The notes: generated by a model not told the origin, from the sequence alone. A DNA stretch of 64,000 nt from Terfezia claveryi (GCA_015179025.1 WHUX01000038.1:186001-250000), one strand, 5' to 3'. Counted from the first letter of the stretch, positions 34,762 through 48,889 are shown. Made by a program: numbers and translations.

Positions 34762-37700
34762 CTATAGCCGCAAATGTCCTCCTAATGCCTTCAAGGCATT
34801 CCCCAAAGCATTCCTGACAGTTTTCAACTCCTTCTTCTTCTCAACCTCTTTTTGCCTCTTCGCCTGCCTGAGTTCTTTCTCCCTTTCTTCCCTCCTCTTT
34901 CTCTTCTTCGCCAGAAGCTCATTCCTGCGTGCCAAATACTCAAGTGAGTGACTTGGACCAGCCTTCACAGAGCTCGCCGATGCTACAGCCGCATGAGTGG
35001 CAGCCGTCGCCGCCGGGGTTTCTAATGGAGGTACTGTGAACCACAGTATCCTTCCTTCCTCATCTCGCAAGAATTGCTCCGCAATTGATTCAGGAATTCC
35101 AGAAGTGGTAGATTCTGGAAGGGTATACGTTGATGGGGGCACTTGTGGGGGGTAGTAAGCATTCGGAAGGGGAGGTGGCGGCTGAGGCATAGGTGTCTGT
35201 GTCGGAGCGCGGTGCTGATGTGCCATTTGAGGGGTATATTGTGGTAGCGGTTGATGGTGGTGGTGGGTAGGGTACTGCTGTGGGTATGGCTGTTGCATGT
35301 GGGGCGCATGTGGGGGAGCATATTGTGAATGCTGTACTTGTGGGCTCGCATATACTCCTGGATGATGGGGTATAGGTTGGTGCATCACTTGGGGCTGAAT
35401 AGGTGCCTGGTGTGCGTAATGTTGCGGATTCGGATACATTTGTGGTGGCGCTTGTAGGTGAGGTTGAGAAATATGATTATGCTGCTGTTGCGGATACATA
35501 TGTGGTGATGGGGAGGGCTGCACTGGCCCAGGCGTGTATTGTTGATGTACAGACCCTTGTCTCATTAGTGGGGTATTATGCCCTTGTGAATATTGTGGGG
35601 CCATAGGTGTCTGCATCATGTGTGCTCGATGGTGTATCTGGGGCGTGGGTGTAGCAGGAACTGGAGTTTGGGGTGCGGGTGTGAGGCTGGCAGCTTGCTT
35701 GTACATTTGTGTCATTGACAAATTTTCGTGGTAGTCTGATGAGGGTGTTCCCGCTTTAGCTGGCTTTGACTTTGCCGCGGGCGCAGGCGGTTGGTGAGCG
35801 GGCACAGGTGGCTGTGGTGGAGGTGTCGCTTCAGGTGGAGGAGAATCCTAATTGGTTTGATGTCAGTTAGGAATGGAAATCCAGCTTAACTTCGACTGCA
35901 AACAGTGGTATTCAAGGACATGGAATACAGGATGGAACTGACATTTGATCCTTTCCGCCTCTTGAATACGGCCCCTACAATCGGTGGTGCATTGTCTGCT
36001 CCCATCTTTGCATCTGGGAGTGGGTCATCCTCTGTTGCATTAGGTGGAAGGAGATGTGCAATGGGGCTTGGAAACTTCCGTAAAGTCTCCTGCTTCTCAA
36101 AAGCATCTACCTCGTAGTCTTGTCCCCGCACCTCGTCTGGGATGCAACTTTTCCATGTCTTGATTTTGTTGAAATGTTTCTCGACCACATTATATCGACT
36201 CTCACAAACGTAGACCTGTCGGTGCCCAATACCTTTAGGTCTACCTCGAGAGTATCTTGTGAAGAACATAACAAAACATTTTCCGACTACTTCTTCAATC
36301 TGGTGATCTCGATATTGGCTTGTTTTTACAACCTCATGTTCATAGAACTTTCTGTCATGGGCATGCACCGTTTGCTCAGGGCGGTAGTACCAGCATACGT
36401 TGATCCATTTTTGACCCTCCGGATCTTCCCAAGTTCGATAGATCTGTGCAACTGTTGGCTTTGAAAGGTCATTGGCATTAACGATGTGCACCCAGTCGCC
36501 TGTGTTACTGTCAGATGTGTAATAGCTGCGTTTAAGGATAGGCGACTTACCAGTGGCATACGACTCGCCATTATGTTGTATTGATTTAAGAGAAATCTTC
36601 ATCTGCTTTTCCTTCCCTTGGCCAGACCTAAGTTCACCCCCACCGCCTCGGAATTCGCTATCATTGCGAGCCTTCTCAGCCTCTGCCAAACTTCCAAGCT
36701 CATCCTACATAAGCGCATCAGAATGAATCGAGGAATGGCAAACGGTTGAGTACTCACCAGAATGGCAATAGCGTCATTGAAAATTCGCGAACCATCGTCA
36801 TTATACTTTTTCGCATTTTCACACATCAACCGCACATCGGCCTCAAACTGTTCAACCGATTTGTACTCGCGCCTTTTGATTCGTTTCTTGATCAATGGTA
36901 AGCCCCGCTCCGAAATAACTGTTCAAAAAAAACTTACCCTGATATTGTCCAAGGCAATAGGGATTTTAATTTCTTCGTAATAGTCTGGGTACTGCTTTGC
37001 ATCTGGCAGTTTCTCAAAGTCATTTACCCGCAAATGGCCACTTTACTACGGTCAGCAAGGTCTTGAAATTTATAAAGGAAGACTTTGTCATACTCCTCAT
37101 CCTTGCACTTCCTCAATCCTTTCATGATATTCTTGATCCTACATTCCATCGGAGTGTCCACCCTTGGGGGCCTGCCCCTCTTTCTTCTCTGCTCCGTCTC
37201 CTTTTTGCCTCCTTCATCATCATCATCAAGGGTAGCTTCGCGCTTGAGAATTCGTTTCCTCCTGGTCCTGGGTTTATTATCCTCCTCCTCTTCCTCATCG
37301 TCATCATCATCACCGGCACTGTCTTCTGGCTCAGGGGTGACTTGTGGTCCAGCAGGAGATGGTGGAGGAAGTGGTCCAAAGTCTGGAAGTTTTGTATCCT
37401 GTTCGGAGATAATTCCTTGATTCTTGAGCTTGCGAAGTTCAGATTCTAAAACGCCCTGTTTAACTCTAGTTAGCTCGTATACCCTAGGAGCGGAACATTC
37501 CTATGTGTGTCGCACCTCCAATGTAACAGCATCTTCATAGATCTGACTGCTTGACGTATTGTAGAATTTCGCATTGAAAAAAATCTAGGGGCGTTAGCTT
37601 GCTTGGAGTTCTTTCCTAAGTGTGTTTTCGTACCTGTGCGCAGTCCTTCACAAAGGCGGCAAACGTTGAATAGTTTCTCTTTTTTACCGAGGTCTGTGTT

Positions 37701-38107
37701 GAATAACATCGTCAGCTACAGTTACTTATCAACTGGCTGTGTGACGAGCCTTACCTGAACTGGATTCATAGCCTGCGGGTGCTTGATGACTTTGTAATAG
37801 TCGGGAAGGGCCCGTTTGGGGATCAGGTCATGAAAGACTTGTGAGATGTCGCGGCCGCTGGACAGAAAATGTTAACTTGAGATGTCTCGAGAATTGAATC
37901 TGCCAAAGAAAACCAATAACAGGTAACTCACTCCTTGTCTGATTGCGCGAACAAGGTGTTCATGACACCCTGCATAGCTTTGTACGCAGCATCTGGTAGC
38001 TTTGGATCGCGACCTGGCATTGTGCTGAAAGTCGTTGAACTCTGTTGTTGTTTCTCTAGCTGCCGCTCCCTCCCTCCAGATGTGATAGCTTCACGGGCGT
38101 ATCTCAT
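34762..38107 (-). CDS. RSC1: RSC chromatin-remodelling subunit, bromodomain-bromodomain-BAH (Rsc1/Rsc2 type)
   Basis: Subunit of the RSC ATP-dependent nucleosome remodeller; bromodomains read acetyl-lysine and the BAH domain binds histone H3. Ten exons: 38107-37932, 37857-37755, 37693-37634, 37584-37516, 37455-37094, 37040-36938, 36886-36758, 36704-36551, 36499-35943, 35847-34762; 932 residues. Bromodomain 1 about residues 45-135 (GRDISQVFHDLIPKRALPDY, VIKHPQAMNPVQ, FVKDCAQIFFNAKFYN), an acidic linker, bromodomain 2 about 240-335 (FEKLPDAKQYPDYYEEIKIP, CENAKKYNDDGSRIF), BAH about 386-510 (GDWVHIVNANDLSKPTVAQI, WYYRPEQTVH, FYEHEVVKTSQYRDH). The last 360 residues are Pro/Gln/His-rich and end in a basic coiled coil. 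The 51-base intron before the BAH domain is open in frame, so its retention would insert 17 residues. Confidence 0.92.
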
Positions 38108-38710
38108 GAATAAAGTTAGCCAGGATGATCACGAATAAAAAAAACAATACTTAGTCATCATATCAGTCAGCTGTGTCACCTGATATGTTAATGTGTTCTA
38201 TCTAGGCACTTACCCTGAGGTTGCGGATATCACTCTAGGGCACAGACCAGTTAAATTACATCCAATCCAAGGTGAACCAGTACCGTCTAACCAGACTAAC
38301 TAGTATGTACTGAATCCTATGAAATTGAGCCAATCATAAGAATGCCATTCAAGCAGATGTATTCTGAACGCTTTATTAGTCTCTCGGCGAAGAGTAATGT
38401 GTTGTGTAAAAGCTGCCAAGATTAAATATATTATCAATATTTAACTATATACCTACCTTAGTAGCAATTGGTGGGGAAGTGGGGCATGCCCAGTAGTCTA
38501 CCTATGGAGCAAGAGTTGAAGAATAATAAGAATAGAAGATGTGCAATCGCAACCATCAACTCCGAGATAGAATGTGTTCCCTTTGGGACGTAGACCAGAA
38601 ACAACCGATAATAAGGTACATCAAAGAGAAGAAGATAGTAAAGGCAAAGGTAGGGTTATAGGATAAAATTAATTGGTTCGCATTGGCGCTCAGGTGATAT
38701 AGCTGCCACA
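38108..38710. other. intergenic: RSC gene upstream region and SRP14 3' flank
   Basis: About 600 AT-rich bases; the promoter of the bromodomain gene lies next to 38107. Nothing else recognised. Confidence 0.45.
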
Positions 38711-39240
38711 TCATGCAGAAGCGCCCTCAGTTTTGATTGCCTTCGATGCCTTCTTTTTATTCTTCCTCCTGCGGTTTTTTTTCTTCAGAGCCGTCATCCC
38801 ACTTTTGCACACCTCCGCATATCGGACGTAAAAGGCATCGAGCGCATCAGGCTCTATGAGGGTAGAAAACTTGATCTTCTTCGCATCCCTATTTTGTTTG
38901 CTAGCGCCATTTGTTGCCCGTACCAGCACTGGGCCTGGTGTCTCTGCAAGTGCCAGGTCTGCTAAGGTGTCCTCTTGTGGTTTTGTGTTGGATTTATCGG
39001 ATTTTTGATCGTGGGGTGTTACTGTTCCGTAAAGGTCAGTCGCTAATGACTCGGTGAGGATGAGCCGCTGAAATACTTGCATCGCTTTTGCGTCAAGAAT
39101 ACCGACCCAAACTCCTGCTTCGTAGTGGTAGCAAAGAGCTGCCCGAGTTTTTGAAAAAACTATGGATTGACGTCAGTAGTTGTGGAGTGGTTCATCTGGG
39201 CTTCAACTACCTCCTCATTGCTCAGAAGTTGCTGGTGCAT
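38711..39240 (-). CDS. SRP14: signal recognition particle 14-kDa subunit, frame apparently broken
   Basis: Alu-domain protein of the signal recognition particle, which pauses translation while nascent secretory proteins reach the ER. Proposed first exon 39240-39211 (MHQQLLSNEE), a 51-base intron, then a second exon from 39159 reading FFQKLGQLFATTTKQEFGSV and FLTQKR, which matches the SRP14 alpha-beta start. The rest, GPVLVRATNGASKQNRDAKK, IKFSTLIEPDALDAFYVRYA and GMTALKKKNRRRKNKKK, continues to the stop at 38711 but in a frame one base off. The break falls at about 39083. An intron of 35 bases (gtattc...tttcag) would join the frames but would delete the conserved FLTQKR strand. So either one base is missing here or splicing is unusual. 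Confidence 0.8.
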
Positions 39241-39643
39241 CTTGACGATGGTGGGGACGTTGGAATCGGTGAGTTGCTCTCACTTGATGGCTCTTCTTAC
39301 CCGCCCGCTCCCCTGCAGCTATATATATCACGTGGTATACTCCGTACATACATCTGAAATCTTGGCAACTTCAGGATCAAACTCATAAATAAAATTTGTA
39401 CCTCAGAACTTAAGTCATCTCTAGCAAATAAAGATATAGGGAAATCATCCAGAAGGTCCGTCCATCGGAGCTCTAGGTGCGTTTTTACCAGGCTTCATTA
39501 ACCAGGTACAAACCTATCAATCTCAATTGGGTTCTAAAAACGTCACTGCGAGGCTAGAGCTAGTCCCGACCTTGAGGCAATCACCCATCTGCTGGCGCTA
39601 AGCCTTATTGAAGCCCATATCTTTAAAATACTTTGTCCCAACC
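39241..39643. promoter_or_regulatory. divergent promoter region SRP14 / SGD1
   Basis: 403 bases between opposed start codons, so both promoters lie here. No TATA box or specific factor site called. Confidence 0.4.
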
Positions 39644-42452
39644 ATGGCGCCTCGTCGCGGGAAAACCAGTACCACCAAGCTTCCAAGGCAGCTGCTGGAT
39701 CGGCTTCAGTCAAGTAAGTTCTGTACTTCCCATGGACCTTACTAAAGCTAATGTCCCAAGGTGTCAAATCAGGCAAACAGAAGGGTCGAAATTTTCCAGA
39801 GAGAAAAGAGCGGCGGAAAACTGAGCGATTGGAGAGGAAGCAGTCAAAGAGACCAAAAACAACCTCTAGCCGTGGTCCCGGCCGAGGTGAGCCAAAACCA
39901 CAATTGCCATGGAGCGATGACGATGAACTCACTGATGGCGATTTCGACGATGCCGAGAGTCCGGAGCCACTGAAACCGCATAAGTCGAGGGAAGTCGAAC
40001 AGAAGGAGACCTCTTCTGTACCTAGTAGTCAACCAAAGAAGTCAATTTTGAAGAAGCCCAAACCGGAGACGGTAGAGGCGGACAAGAGGTTCATGAGGAG
40101 GTCTGTAAAGGATAAGCTTGCACAAGATGATGCGGAAATTACGGCGTTGGAAAAGAAGCTGAAGATTAAGGACAAGAAGCTGCCAAAAGCCTTCATTGAC
40201 GATGGTCTGGACTTTTTACTGGAGGGATTGAACTCGAAGGACGAGCCAAGGGGGGTGAAGCGGAAGAGGTCTCAGTTACCTGAGCCTGAATCTGAATCTG
40301 ACGAAGGAACGGATAATGATGGAACGGGCACAGGCTATAGTGATTCTGAATTTAACGGCTTTGGCGATGATGATGAGGAAGGGGAGGACAGGAGCGAAGC
40401 AGATGAAGAAGAGGGCGATGATGAAGGAGACGAGAATGAGGCTGATGTCGAGGGCGCCGGGGCCGAGGAAGTACCCGAAGGAGACAACACAGTTGAATTG
40501 GATATTTATGGAAGGCGGAAAAATGCACCTGCTCCAAGTACTGGAAAATATATACCGCCATCCCTGAGAAAAGCGGCCCCTGGAGAAGATGAGCAATTGA
40601 CCCGCCTTCGCCGGCAGATTCAAGGTCAACTCAATCGTCTTTCAGAACCAACCTTACTTGGAATAGTCAATGAAATGGAGCAGCTATACCGCAGTAATCC
40701 TCGACATCATGTCACATCTACGCTCGCCGATCTTATTATTGCGTCTGTATGCGATCGGTCGACCTTGTTGGACACCTTTATGGTTCTACATGCAGGCTTC
40801 ATTGCTGCCCTCTATAAGATTCTAGGAGTAGATTTTGGCGCACATGTCTCACAGAGGATAGTTGAAGAATTTGACAAAAGCTATGTAAGAAACAAATTGG
40901 AGGATGCGCAGAATGGAGGCAAGGAATGTTCGAATATGATCTCTTTACTCTCGGAGCTCTACAATTTCCAGGTAGTGGGATGCACCCTAATGTTTGATTT
41001 TGTGCGGATGTTCTTGAAGGACATAACAGAGTTGAATACAGAACTGCTGCTGAAGCTTGTGAGAAGTAAGCCCCCAAACCCTCCATCACTTTGGATGATC
41101 ATTGACATCCGTTCTTAAGATTGCGGTCCTCAATTAAGGGCGGACGACCCAACCGCATTGAAGGATCTGGTTTTGATGATGCAGGCTTCTGTCGCAAAGA
41201 CAAAAGAAGTGAACCTCTCGTATTGCTCCCTTCACATTATTCTCTAATGCGATAACTAATTTAAGAATAGTGTCCGAACAAAGTTCATGATCGAAACTGT
41301 TATTAACCTAAAGAATAACCGCCTGAAAGCTGCAGTTGCGAACTCGGTAGTGCTCACGGAGTCAACTCAGCGTATGAGAAAGATACTTGGTTCTCTTAAT
41401 TCACGACACCTTCGTGCGAGCGAACCACTGTGTGTATCACTTCAAGATATACAAAATGTGGAAATGAAGGGGAAATGGTGGCTGATTGGAGCTTCCTGGA
41501 GAGACAACATGGCAGGGCAATCACCTCTGACTCGAGAAACAGAAGAGCCAGTAGCGAAGAAGAGCCAGGAGATGGGTAATGATACCATAGACTCAATTGA
41601 CTATTTCCAGCTTGCCAGGGAGCAGGGGATGAACACTGATGTGAGGCGGGCAATCTTCGCCACGGTCATGAGCAGTGAGGTTTGTATAGGTCCCTATGAA
41701 TGGTGAATGGTGAATGGTCTAACATCAGCTCTAGAACTATAGAGACGCATGTGAGCGTCTATTAAGGCTTCGGCTAAAGAAGGTTCAACAAAGGGAAATT
41801 CCTCGAATCGTCCTCCACTGCTGTGGGGCTGAACCCGGTTATAATCATTATTATACCCTCATTGCTCGCCACCTGTGTAGCCTACATCCCATCAAAATGG
41901 CTTTGCAGTTTTCTTTATGGGGAATTTTCAGGCAATTTGGTGAGGACGATGGAAGTGGTGGACAGCCAGGCGATGGAGATGAGGAAGGTGAGATACCGAT
42001 AACTAAGATGGTTAACTTAGCAAAACTCTTTGGCAATTTAGTTGGTGAAGGTGCCCTGTCATTGCATATTTTGAAGGTAAATGACCTCTCCATAGAGCTG
42101 CTCACCAACGGCATGAATTGAATAGGTATTTACCGACTGTATTTAGGTTCTCAACATGGCATGCCTACAAAAACACACTAAAATGTTCCTGGAAGCATTC
42201 TTCATTACACTCATTCTCAAAACCCAGCCTGGCTATAAGGCGGGCGAGAGGGTCGAGAAGCCTATCATGGAAGTTTTCCTGAGGATTAACGATGTTCCCG
42301 CTTTAACCCGAGGAGTGCTATACTTCCTCAAAAAGTACGTCAAGAACACGGACATGGCAGGTGGGGCCGCCGAGACAGAAATTGTCCAGTGGGGAGTCCG
42401 AGTGGCGCTAGATGCACTGAAGTCTGCTGTTGTGGCACAGGCAACAGGGTAG
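39644..42452 (+). CDS. SGD1: Sgd1/NOM1-type nucleolar MIF4G-MA3 protein
   Basis: Nucleolar protein for 18S rRNA processing and 40S biogenesis, named in yeast for osmotic (glycerol) defects. Six exons: 39644-39713, 39761-41065, 41120-41219, 41271-41679, 41735-42076, 42147-42452; 843 residues. N-terminal basic region with KGRNFPERKERRKTERLERK, a long acidic stretch (Asp/Glu runs coded at 40360-40470), then the MIF4G domain from YIPPSLRKAAPGEDEQLTRL through NRLSEPTLLGIVNEMEQLYR, CGPQLRADDPTALKDLVLMM and RTKFMIETVINLKNNR. The MA3 domain follows: DVRRAIFATVMSSENYRDAC, LHCCGAEPGYNHYY, QFSLWGIFRQFGED. All joints preserve the frame. Confidence 0.93.
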
Positions 42453-42964
42453 CATACTGATATAATCAGCGTCATCGGAAATTACGGACACTGAGAGGCA
42501 GTTCTGCTGTGAGGGAATTTTGTTTTCGTACCAAGTAGGGCATTTTTACTTTGGATATTCAAAAATGTTATTGGAGTTTATACCTTGCCGGGCTTGTATA
42601 GTTGTATCATATATTCGGGATTTTGTTTCACCTCACTCCCGGGCGCCACACTGCCAGCATAGTTCCCCTCTGCGCAATCTCACCAATCCCCCCCAACTAA
42701 AAAATCTCCATCGTTGAGCTATCTTTCTCGAAAGAACGATTACCAGGCTAGTTCTCAATAAATATGTAAAGTCCGTACATGGAAGTAGCGGCTGATGAAG
42801 GCACCGCCAAGCCAAGTATCCCAACTTCCGCGCCAGTCCTGAGCCTCCTTCGCGAACTACCTCCGCTGGAGCTTCATAACTAGATTTTCAACAACTACTC
42901 CCTTACTCCAATTGAGATACCCCGTCCTTTCCCTCCGCACACTCTCCATTTTCGTATTCTCGCG
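42453..42964. other. intergenic: SGD1 3' flank and LPD1 upstream region
   Basis: 512 bases with the LPD1 promoter and C-rich 5' leader at the right end. Nothing else recognised. Confidence 0.45.
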
Positions 42965-44955
<1,991 letters not shown>

Positions 44956-45863
44956 GGTTGTGCTAATGTGAAGGTCAGGAGGAAAGAGGGGAGATATGGA
45001 TGTAGAAGAGATTCGCAGTGCTTTTTTATGGGCTTGGGCTTGCACTGAGGGAAAGGGAAGGAGAGCAAATGTACAGTTTTTAGCATCTGAGTAATTTGTT
45101 TGGTACAAGATCCTTGATAGTCCGGGTGACAGAAGCACCGGGATTTACAAATCAATATCTTCTCTTCTATAGATACATCCAAGCCCTTCTTAATAGATGC
45201 ATGGACCGGGCATGTCCATCTACTAAGGGAGGATATCAGGGGAAAGGTACGTTTAGGGATCCAGAGTTTATTCGGTAAGAGGGATCTAATGTGAGAAGGT
45301 GTAACTGTATAGAAACTTCCTAGAGCTATAAAGCTAGTAAGGAGTCAAATGTGAGCTCCTAGCAAGGCCACGACCATTAAGGAATATGCAGGTACCGACT
45401 ACGTATCATGATAGGGAGCATGTACTAATAAAGTCTTCTAGCTGTGGAGGATATTCAAAGGAACTATAGCTGATTAATGATTTATTTATATATTGTAGGG
45501 GATTTGAATAAAATATCTTTCTAACTGTTATGATTGAAGATCAAATTTCCTATTCTTAGCCGTTAACAAATTATCAATATGCTATTGAAGATTTACTGCT
45601 TGAAAAGTTGATTATGTTAGAACCCATACATCCAGTATATCGAAAGTAGCTTGGTTCCGCTGATAGTTCGATTTTTTTTGCTTTTGGCCTCGGCAGGTCC
45701 AGATTAGTCTACGGCTCCTACGTACCATCAGTCATTAACCAGACTAATCAACCATGGGTAAGTGCATCATCATAGCTCCAAGCTAAGCTCAGCCAACTTC
45801 GGGAGATCTACCTATGGCTGAGCTTATTCTAGCCTGCGAAGAAGTCTGAACTGGTTCAGGCTA
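44956..45863. other. intergenic: LPD1 to the transposon
   Basis: About 900 bases, AT-rich from 45400. No conserved protein or RNA seen. Ends at the TA target site of the transposon. Confidence 0.5.
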
Positions 45864-45950
45864 CTCGTGCCTAACAGGGGTTCCCCTTAGCGCCTTCGTT
45901 TTCACTCCGCCAGCACTCGCTCTCTGCGAGTGCCCGACAGCTCAACCACC
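45864..45950. repeat. left terminal inverted repeat of the Fot1-like element
   Basis: 87 bases, complementary to 47240-47329 in inverted orientation. Next to TA at 45862-45863. Confidence 0.92.
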
Positions 45951-46164
45951 AAATTTATCGGAATTCGGTTTGATAACCTACAACTCCACATTATCTCAAC
46001 AACCACTGGACTGATTTGAATAATTTTTGCACCATTGGAATTACCTGTTTCTGCTCTATTCAATGTTAACTACTTACTCTCTCCATGTGGTTGTTATTGC
46101 TGAATCCTTAATTTACTATTGCTAACCTACACTCCCAGGCACTCCGACCGGCTCTAACTACATT

Positions 46165-47170
46165 ATTTCAACTCTACCACAACGTCAAGAGGCTATAGAA
46201 GATGTGTGGTATGAGGAGGAAGACAGAGTGGAATAATGTTATACTCATCACAGTAATCAATAAATTCTACTGTACAGTGTGAACCATACCCATCCAAGAT
46301 TAATAGGCAATAAGCACCTAGTCGTCTTCGTGCAGAGAATTTATCGAAATGTTGCAACCACAGAAGTATTAAGTGGTCATTAGAATATCCAGATTCCGAA
46401 ACAGCTAAGAGAAAATCATCTGGAAGATCTGTATGTGTAAACCAATGTTCTTGATGGATAACTCCTGGAACAATGATCATCGGTGGAAGTGTAGAACCAT
46501 CAGCTGAAATCGTTTTACAGACAGTAATAAGATCTCGATTAGTCGAACTTCCAATTGTCATAGGTTTTGCACGATCAAGCTCTCTTGTAACAATCCATTG
46601 ATTCTTGCCAATACCAATTCGGAATCCTGTTTCATTATAGTTGTATTGATCTTGTGGCTCAATACCCTTTTCCATACATATTCTTTGATAGTCTTCAAGA
46701 AATTCTGTAATGGTCTCTGGTATTTGTACATTTTTCCGTGCAGCCTCAAGAGATACTTGCTTACGAGTACAGTACTCTGGATATCGCCTTAAAAACTACC
46801 GGACCCAATGTTCTCCTACTACTGGTGCTGGATCATTGTTGCTGATATGATTCCGTCTTAAAAAAGAATTTGCGCAACTAGCAATCATAGGAAGTCGAGC
46901 AGAAAGTCCCATTTTATCAAGGCGATCAATATACTTGCAAACTACAAGCTCTTCTGCTTCAGTAAGCTTTCTATTGGATGCTGGTCGCTCATTTCGTGAT
47001 GGAATTCCATTATAGCGGTCTTGCAGTCTTCTCCTTGGTACAAAAAATTCTCGTGCTACTGCAGAGATATTTGGATTTTCTATAGTAGAAAGATACTCAA
47101 TAGCCTGCTGTATCCGAGCCTCGATAACATCATACCGCTCTACAACCTTCTGAGATGTGGGGGTTGACAT
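46165..47170 (-). pseudogene. transposase of the Fot1-like element, nonsense-mutated
   Basis: One frame runs from the Met of MSTPTSQKVVERYD at about 47170 with two in-frame TAG codons: at 46796-46798 between HWVR and FLRRYPEY, and at 46193-46195 in HTTHLL-stop-PLDV, where relatives have Gln. It contains an N-terminal helix-turn-helix (AVAREFFVPRRRLQDRYNG), then YNYNETGF where the first catalytic Asp of the family is Asn, LLILDGYGSH with the second Asp (His of DGHGSH is Tyr), and PLDV with the third, 35 residues on. The frame ends soon after at a TAA. The Gln-to-TAG and His-to-Tyr changes are each C to T before A, the RIP direction. Confidence 0.85.
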
Positions 47171-47239
47171 CGTGAATTTCTGCCGAAAATTTGGTGGTTG
47201 AAAATTTGGTGGTCGAAAATTTGGTGGTTGAGCTGCAAT

Positions 47240-47329
47240 GGTGGTTGAGCTGTCGGGCACTCGCAGAGAGCGAGTGCTGGCGGCGGAGTGAAAACGAAGG
47301 CGCTAAGGGGAACCCCTGTTAGGCACGAG
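47240..47329. repeat. right terminal inverted repeat of the Fot1-like element
   Basis: 90 bases; differs from the left repeat by one extra CGC-type triplet. Next to TA at 47330-47331. Just inside it, three tandem copies of an 18-base unit (ttggtggttgaaaa type) lie at 47187-47230. Confidence 0.92.
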
Positions 47330-47331
47330 TA

Positions 47332-48889
47332 GGAGTTCAGGCGGGCCCATAATAGATCTCAAACTACAGGGCTACGAGTAGCAACACATGGCGACGGATG
47401 AATAGATAGGTGTATGACCAAGTCAAGTCTAACGGACGTGCAGACATGCAAGAGTACCTATGTACATACCTATGTATGTGTGTACGTGTGTACGTGTGTG
47501 TATCTATAGCTACTAGATATATGCTGGAAGCTCCATCTTATTTTGGAAACTTACCAGAGATTAGAGTAATAGTCAAGCGCAGTCTTAATTTTATCTCTTT
47601 GAGGACCGAGACGGTTTTCCCTCTTTTGATTCCAACTGCGGAAGCTCTGTTGGACGGCTCGTCGTAAACCAGGCAGGAAAGGGAGAAGAAATTAGATATT
47701 GTGTTCTGGTGTAAGGCCTGTCAGACTTCTCGAACCCGCTCGACGGTGAGCAAAAGAAACCTTTCTTGCGGGGGAGGGGTAGTGATGCTCGCTGCTCGAC
47801 GTCAGGGGATATTTGCGAATTGCATTTACTAATAAGAAGGCAATATTAGATGTTCTCGTGCCTGTTCAGAAATCAAAGAACCTTGCAAAATTACTTGTAC
47901 CTATGTGCAGTCTGTCGGATTTTTGGCCCATGGATCCTGCACCCTTGCCGCTCGATTTTAGTCCCCGCAGACTTGCATATGCCCCACTGTAATGATCCCT
48001 ACCGCATCGATTTCAGGTACGAGTTGTGGGTTGCGTGGAGATAAATGAAGCAAGCTGAGGGCAATGTGGAGGAGGTTGGATATTTCAGACGCCGCCGGGC
48101 GGGAGCTATGCTTTCGCTTGCTGAGCTTAGAGCGTCCGGTTTGTGTACTCTGATAACGGGTGGTACAGTACCTTATCTGAGGCACCACAGCCTACCTGCC
48201 TGCATCTTTCTTCCACCACGACCACCACCGTCTGGTAACTGGTATACCTGTTCTTCAATACAGCAGTTTATTCTTAAATTCAGCTAAGCATTCGTGCAAG
48301 ATATACCCTCTTTCATCCTTTATCTGGAAAGCTTCTTTACTGTTGAGACTGATATTCTGCACATCTGCGTTCCATCTGTCAATATATCATTCGAGGTTCA
48401 TACGACATCATTACTAGCATCCTTTTAGAGGAGCTACAGAAACATACAACAAAACATACATCGATAATCATAGGGTCAAGCACAGCTTGGACTCCACTCG
48501 CAGTGTTATCTGCTGATTTCCTGGTTGGCCGGTCCACCCAAACTCTGGCAAAAACCAAAGTGGGAAACACAGTGTGTTTATATATAAGAAGAACGGAGAT
48601 ATAAAACAGAGAGCTATTGGAACGAAAGCATCGGCTTTTCTTCTATACATCTTCCTTGTGTCTATACAAAGTGTCAAGAAATTCACTCTCCAGAATTTGT
48701 CATTTGTTTATCAAAAGCTCCTCATTCATCAACATCAATTCATTCTCGGTCGAATCCAAACGGCGTACATCTCATTCCAACCAGCAACCAGAAATTACAG
48801 AGACCGACCTATATTCAATATCGTGTGTGTGTGTCGGGCTCGGGTGTGTCGGGTGGGTTGCATGAATAAAAAAGTACGCTGAGCTTGGA
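47332..48889. other. intergenic: transposon to INP1
   Basis: About 1.55 kb. A short TGTA/TGTG-rich microsatellite lies at 47460-47506. The frames at 47850-48287 have no recognisable content. The INP1 promoter and leader are at the right end, which includes a TGTGTGTG tract at 48824-48850. Confidence 0.5.

Larger units (their letters stand above)
45864..47329 (-). mobile_element. Fot1/pogo-like DNA transposon, 1466 bp, inactive
   Basis: Flanked by a TA duplication (45862-45863 and 47330-47331). The termini are inverted repeats: 45864-45950 and 47240-47329 match almost perfectly, starting CTCGTGCCTAACAGGGGTTC inwards, apart from a 3-base insertion in the right copy. TA target sites, length and a transposase with a DD35D spacing point to the Fot1/pogo branch of Tc1-mariner. 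The left inner part (about 45960-46150) is non-coding, so the element is shorter than complete relatives and the end of the transposase is missing. TIR near-identity suggests a fairly recent insertion, at odds with the mutated coding region; RIP-like mutation could explain that. Confidence 0.9.

Noticed and set aside
39065..39105. 35-base intron joining the two SRP14 frames
   Set aside because: It would restore the frame but remove FLTQKR, a conserved strand of SRP14, and is shorter than any other intron here. Kept only as an alternative.
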